DNA from: an uncultured Chlorobiaceae bacterium | Lineage (GTDB): Bacteria; Bacteroidota; Chlorobiia; Chlorobiales; Chlorobiaceae | Assembly: GCA_903917955.1 (NCBI GenBank) | Contig: CAIXCO010000226.1 | Span: forward strand, 1 to 6,692 | Length of the DNA stretch: 6,692 nt | Reading direction: 5' to 3' | In this document: positions 5,915 to 6,692 of the stretch, one piece after another | Numbering within the stretch: position 1 is the stretch's first letter | Layout of the letters: each line of letters starts with the position of its first letter | Made by a program: the position numbers and the translations under genes | Notes under the pieces: generated by a model | Database searches by the model: none | The model's input: only the letters and a program-made list of their open reading frames with translations | Told to the model about the DNA's origin: nothing

Positions 5915-6692
5915 TTATCCTTTCGCTTCCTGTTGCAGCTTTTCAAGCATGGCGGCCAGCGAGACCCGCCAATGAGGAATTTCGAGCCCACACTCCTTCT
6001 TTATAGCCGACTTGCTCAGAACACTGTACTGCGGCCTCGGTGCAATCTGGGGATATTGACTGCTCTCAACCGCCACCACCTTGCAAGGCAGTTCCGCCAA
6101 CTCCATGATCGCCTCGGCAAAATCATACCACGAAGCAACCCCTTCGTTAGAGTAATGCCAGGTGGCTGAAGAGAGTGCACCCGTCTCATACCGATCAACG
6201 ATCGACACAATGGTTTCCGCAAGATCTGCCGCCCAGGTAGGCGTCCCAATCTGATCAGCCACAACACTAAGTTCCGATCGCTCCGCACCGAGACGCAGCA
6301 TCGTCTTGACAAAGTTATTACCATAGATCGAATAGAGCCAGGAGGTACGAATAATCCAGTGTGAGGGAGCAATACGGCGAATCTGCTCCTCCCCCTCCCA
6401 CTTCGACACCCCATAGACACCAAGAGGAGTTGCAGGATCAGTTTCACGGTAAGGAGTACTGGAGCGGCCATCAAAAACATAATCGGTGGAAATATGCACC
6501 AACAAGGCATTGCGCTCTCGGGCACAGGCAGCAAGTACGGCTGCACCATCACGGTTCACCCTGAAGGCCGCCTCAACATCCGATTCTGCCTTGTCAACCG
6601 CCGTATATGCCGCACAATTGATAATCACCTCAATAGCATGGTCGTGGCAAAATGAGGCAACACGAGCGGGGGAAGTAATATCGAGATCAGGA
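5915..6692 (-). CDS. rfbD: dTDP-4-dehydrorhamnose reductase, C-terminal ~258 residues (5' end outside window)
   Basis: This enzyme (RmlD) performs the last step of dTDP-L-rhamnose synthesis, the NAD(P)H-dependent reduction of dTDP-4-dehydro-L-rhamnose. The reading frame is open to the window edge, and the 21 codons above the GTG at 6626-6628 already read as RmlD-like protein (PDLDIT at 6674-6691). The GTG is therefore internal and the gene is cut by the window, not short. About 35-45 N-terminal residues with the GxxGxxG cofactor loop are missing. Visible signatures are NCAAYTAVDKAE (6584-6619), the catalytic STDYVFDG (6467-6490), YGVSK (6401-6415) with the catalytic Tyr and Lys, and the C-terminal HYSNEG, ASWYDFAEAI and PRPQYSVLS segments typical of RmlD. 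It stops with TAA at 5915-5917. In many bacteria rfbA and rfbC sit next to rfbD, so they may lie just upstream, outside the window. Confidence 0.95.
   Translation of the reverse strand, partial: PDLDITSPARVASFCHDHAIEVIINCAAYTAVDKAESDVEAAFRVNRDGAAVLAACARERNALLVHISTDYVFDGRSSTPYRETDPATPLGVYGVSKWEGEEQIRRIAPSHWIIRTSWLYSIYGNNFVKTMLRLGAERSELSVVADQIGTPTWAADLAETIVSIVDRYETGALSSATWHYSNEGVASWYDFAEAIMELAELPCKVVAVESSQYPQIAPRPQYSVLSKSAIKKECGLEIPHWRVSLAAMLEKLQQEAKG

Noticed and set aside
5915..6628. rfbD as a complete 237-residue gene starting at GTG 6626-6628
   Set aside because: The frame is open above the GTG and encodes RmlD-like residues up to the window edge, so the gene is cut by the window rather than naturally short.
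1..6692. CRISPR array, insertion sequence, tRNA gene, prophage or defence system
   Set aside because: I saw no regularly spaced repeats, transposase or integrase motifs, terminal inverted repeats or tRNA-like cloverleaf. The window is filled with conserved housekeeping and sugar genes on one strand.

Overview
All convincing genes in this window lie on the minus strand, so they read from high to low coordinates. The content fits a green sulfur bacterium (Chlorobi, Chlorobium-like). The reasons are roughly balanced base composition, a Bacteroidetes/Chlorobi-style isoleucyl-tRNA synthetase, and a very small helical protein that resembles chlorosome envelope proteins. This assignment is an inference from family resemblance, not from a database match.

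Layout in transcription order: (1) 6692 to 5915, the 3' part of rfbD (dTDP-4-dehydrorhamnose reductase), whose start lies beyond the window; (2) 5876 to 4827, rfbB (dTDP-glucose 4,6-dehydratase); (3) 4804 to 3827, galE (UDP-glucose 4-epimerase); (4) 3808 to 2396, a bifunctional GDP-mannose pyrophosphorylase/phosphomannose isomerase (manC type). The gaps between these four are 38, 22 and 18 bases, so they look like one operon. It makes nucleotide sugars for surface polysaccharide: dTDP-L-rhamnose, UDP-galactose and GDP-mannose. (5) 2395 to 2260 is a short intergenic region with a weak hairpin, a 14-bp near-palindrome and a plausible promoter. (6) 2259 to 2050 is a 69-residue protein with its own signals, followed by two tandem hairpins that look like intrinsic terminators. 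(7) 1863 to 1 is the first 621 codons of ileS, preceded by a near-consensus -10 box; its 3' end, including the KMSKS loop, is cut off.

There are no tRNA or rRNA genes, mobile elements or CRISPR arrays, and no gene-free stretch over 300 bases. The largest intergenic gap is 186 bases, at 1864-2049. Most of the window is housekeeping and surface-sugar metabolism. The observation most worth following up is the ileS active-site signature. Where class I synthetases normally have HxGH, this one reads GVHH, the swapped GXHH form known from some type-2 isoleucyl-tRNA synthetases and linked to very high mupirocin resistance. No wholly new system was found.
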